DNA of 13,258 bases from Candidatus Uhrbacteria bacterium (GTDB lineage Bacteria > Patescibacteriota > Patescibacteriia > JACQSD01). Under the pieces are notes generated by a model that was not told the DNA's origin, searched no databases, and was given only the letters and a program-made list of their open reading frames with translations. This document shows positions 12,374-13,258 of this stretch, one piece after another (position 1 is the stretch's first letter; every line of letters begins with the position of its first letter). The stretch is from positions 1 through 13,258 of the forward strand of contig JACQSD010000079.1 in assembly GCA_016206165.1 (NCBI GenBank), given 5' to 3'. The translations under genes were made by a program, and so were the position numbers.

Positions 12374-12946
12374 TTAGGCACTCTTTTTCTTCGCCTTTCT
12401 CTTCTTTTTTGCCATCACCACTGCCTCGACAGCGACTTCTTCTTGAACGGCGGGTGCATCGCTCTTTTTTTCTGACGTATGCGATGTGAGCAGTGTCATG
12501 AGTTTGTCGAGCTTGGCATTCACCATGGCGAGTTGCTGTGCGACTGCGCCAGAATCTTGAGAATCTTTTTTCCCACTACCGCCTTTGTCAAAACAATTCT
12601 TGCAATACACAGGTTTGCCTGCAACTGGCCGAAACGGCACTTGGCAATCGCTGCCGCAGGAAACACACACTGCATCGTGCATCTGTTTATCGCTGAAGCG
12701 TGGGCGCTCCTCGCGTGCGCCGTCAAAGCGGCTTGGCCGGCCCCCATCGCGCCCACCTTGCTGACCAAAGCAATCGCGGCAATACACTGGTCTGTCGCCG
12801 GTCGGCTTAAATGGTACCTCGCAACTCTTACCACATGCGCTGCATGTCGCCTGGTTCATGGTCATCGGCCGACCACCATTGCTTCCGCCAAATCGCCGGC
12901 CAAATCCCCCACCCGATCGTTTCTCATCGCGATTAAATCTGCCCAT
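12374..12946 (-). CDS. Tandem C4 zinc-ribbon protein with coiled coil and basic tail (190 aa)
   Basis: Two near-identical zinc ribbons follow a Gly/Arg-rich N-terminus. The first has Cys at 35, 38, 42, 56 and 59, the second at 94, 97, 101, 115 and 118. Each contains VPFxP and PVYCxxCF. This CxxCGxxC...PVYC ribbon is common as a short protein in CPR bacteria (general knowledge) and its role is unknown; nucleic-acid or ribosome binding is the usual guess. Residues about 133-156 (AVAQQLAMVNAKLDKLMTLL) form a likely short coiled coil for oligomerisation, and the tail is KKKRKAKKK. The Gly/Arg segments and Lys tail also point to RNA or DNA contact. A TAATAC box ends 10 nt before the ATG, with no Shine-Dalgarno site. 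A terminator follows 29 nt after the stop. Confidence 0.88.
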   Translation of the reverse strand: MGRFNRDEKRSGGGFGRRFGGSNGGRPMTMNQATCSACGKSCEVPFKPTGDRPVYCRDCFGQQGGRDGGRPSRFDGAREERPRFSDKQMHDAVCVSCGSDCQVPFRPVAGKPVYCKNCFDKGGSGKKDSQDSGAVAQQLAMVNAKLDKLMTLLTSHTSEKKSDAPAVQEEVAVEAVVMAKKKRKAKKKSA

Positions 12947-12956
12947 ACGTTAATTT

Positions 12957-12962
12957 GTATTA
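12957..12962 (-). promoter_or_regulatory. -10 element of the zinc-ribbon gene
   Basis: TAATAC (or GATAAT two bases upstream) lies 10-12 nt before the ATG at 12946. No -35 of quality is seen at the right distance. The short spacing again suggests a leaderless or near-leaderless mRNA. Confidence 0.3.
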
Positions 12963-13003
12963 TCTACAAACGTAACTCAACATAGCAGCTCTCAAAATAA
13001 AGG

Positions 13004-13243
13004 TCAAGGATTGAATTTCCCGGTCCGGAGATAGAAACGAATGTCATCATCGAGCCCTTGTACGTATCCCCTACATTGCGTGACTGCTTCTGGAAAATTG
13101 GCGTCTGCCCCATCTTTTGCAAATGCTCTGGTCTTGTCTGCAATGTCCCCCACTGCATCTCGTAACGATGATTTTGTTTCTTTATCTTTTGCTTTGCCGA
13201 TGAGTGTATTGAGTCTCTTTGTCCGATTGGGAAGATTGGCCAT
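13004..13243 (-). CDS. Small helical protein (79 aa)
   Basis: No family recognised. The protein begins MANLPNRTKRLNTLIGKAKD and is helical and charged throughout, with a C-terminal DDDIRFYLRTGKFNP. It has one cysteine, no transmembrane segment and no signal. A reading frame in the same region shifted by one base (12964-13254) gives a less protein-like composition, so I prefer this one. No Shine-Dalgarno site precedes the ATG, and the upstream region is cut by the window edge after 15 bases. The 57-nt gap to the zinc-ribbon gene holds that gene's -10 box, so the two are probably separate transcripts. Confidence 0.75.
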   Translation of the reverse strand: MANLPNRTKRLNTLIGKAKDKETKSSLRDAVGDIADKTRAFAKDGADANFPEAVTQCRGYVQGLDDDIRFYLRTGKFNP

Positions 13244-13258
13244 ACACTGTGCAAAGAC

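Overview
The window looks like a chromosomal segment from a streamlined bacterium, most likely of the Candidate Phyla Radiation (Patescibacteria). This is an inference from gene content: a tandem CxxC...VPFxP...PVYCxxC zinc-ribbon protein, a free-standing mini GIY-YIG nuclease, a GT-C-like membrane protein with a GYDPIIHQ loop, many short membrane-anchored proteins of no known family, tight spacing and few Shine-Dalgarno sites. TGA reads as a normal stop (for example in the 651-aa and ATP-grasp neighbourhood genes), so this is not a lineage that recodes TGA. The only gene of confidently known identity is typA/bipA. No rRNA, tRNA or CRISPR array was seen.

Layout. 1-1980 (minus): a three-gene unit of membrane-anchored proteins (223, 283 and 86 aa) with 5-6 nt gaps and an intrinsic terminator at 71-100. 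1978-3872: typA with its own promoter and terminator. 3869-6206: a 651-aa polytopic GT-C-like protein preceded by a 124-aa single-pass protein. 6204-6522: a GIY-YIG gene inside what looks like a minimal mobile element. It has 20-bp terminal inverted repeats (18/20) and a 4-bp flanking duplication, CATA. 6566-6596: a separate short palindrome. 6627-7721 (minus) and 7795-8622 (plus): a divergent pair, a four-TM protein with a possible PH-like domain and an ATP-grasp ligase. 8617-10272 (minus): a secreted protein with eight YDGxxLG-type repeats, probably a beta-propeller. 10300-11671: an island of small genes that, unlike the rest of the window, use strong Shine-Dalgarno sites. It holds a plus-strand 86-aa cassette with its own terminator, an A+T-rich spacer with two palindromes, and a minus-strand chain of 36-aa, 77-aa and 75-aa (very acidic) proteins that follows a 205-aa PQ-loop-like membrane protein. 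12374-13243 (minus): the zinc-ribbon protein and a 79-aa helical protein.

Main interest. Removing the GIY-YIG element together with one CATA copy joins a TCGACA-N17-TAGTAT promoter directly to the ATG of the 124-aa gene. The resulting -10-to-ATG distance (6 nt) matches what is seen at several neighbouring genes (7-13 nt), which suggests leaderless transcription. The element therefore seems to have landed on that gene's start codon. Second-tier signals are the 38-bp interrupted palindrome at 10902-10939, the chain of tiny coupled ORFs, and the contrast between SD-led and SD-less genes.
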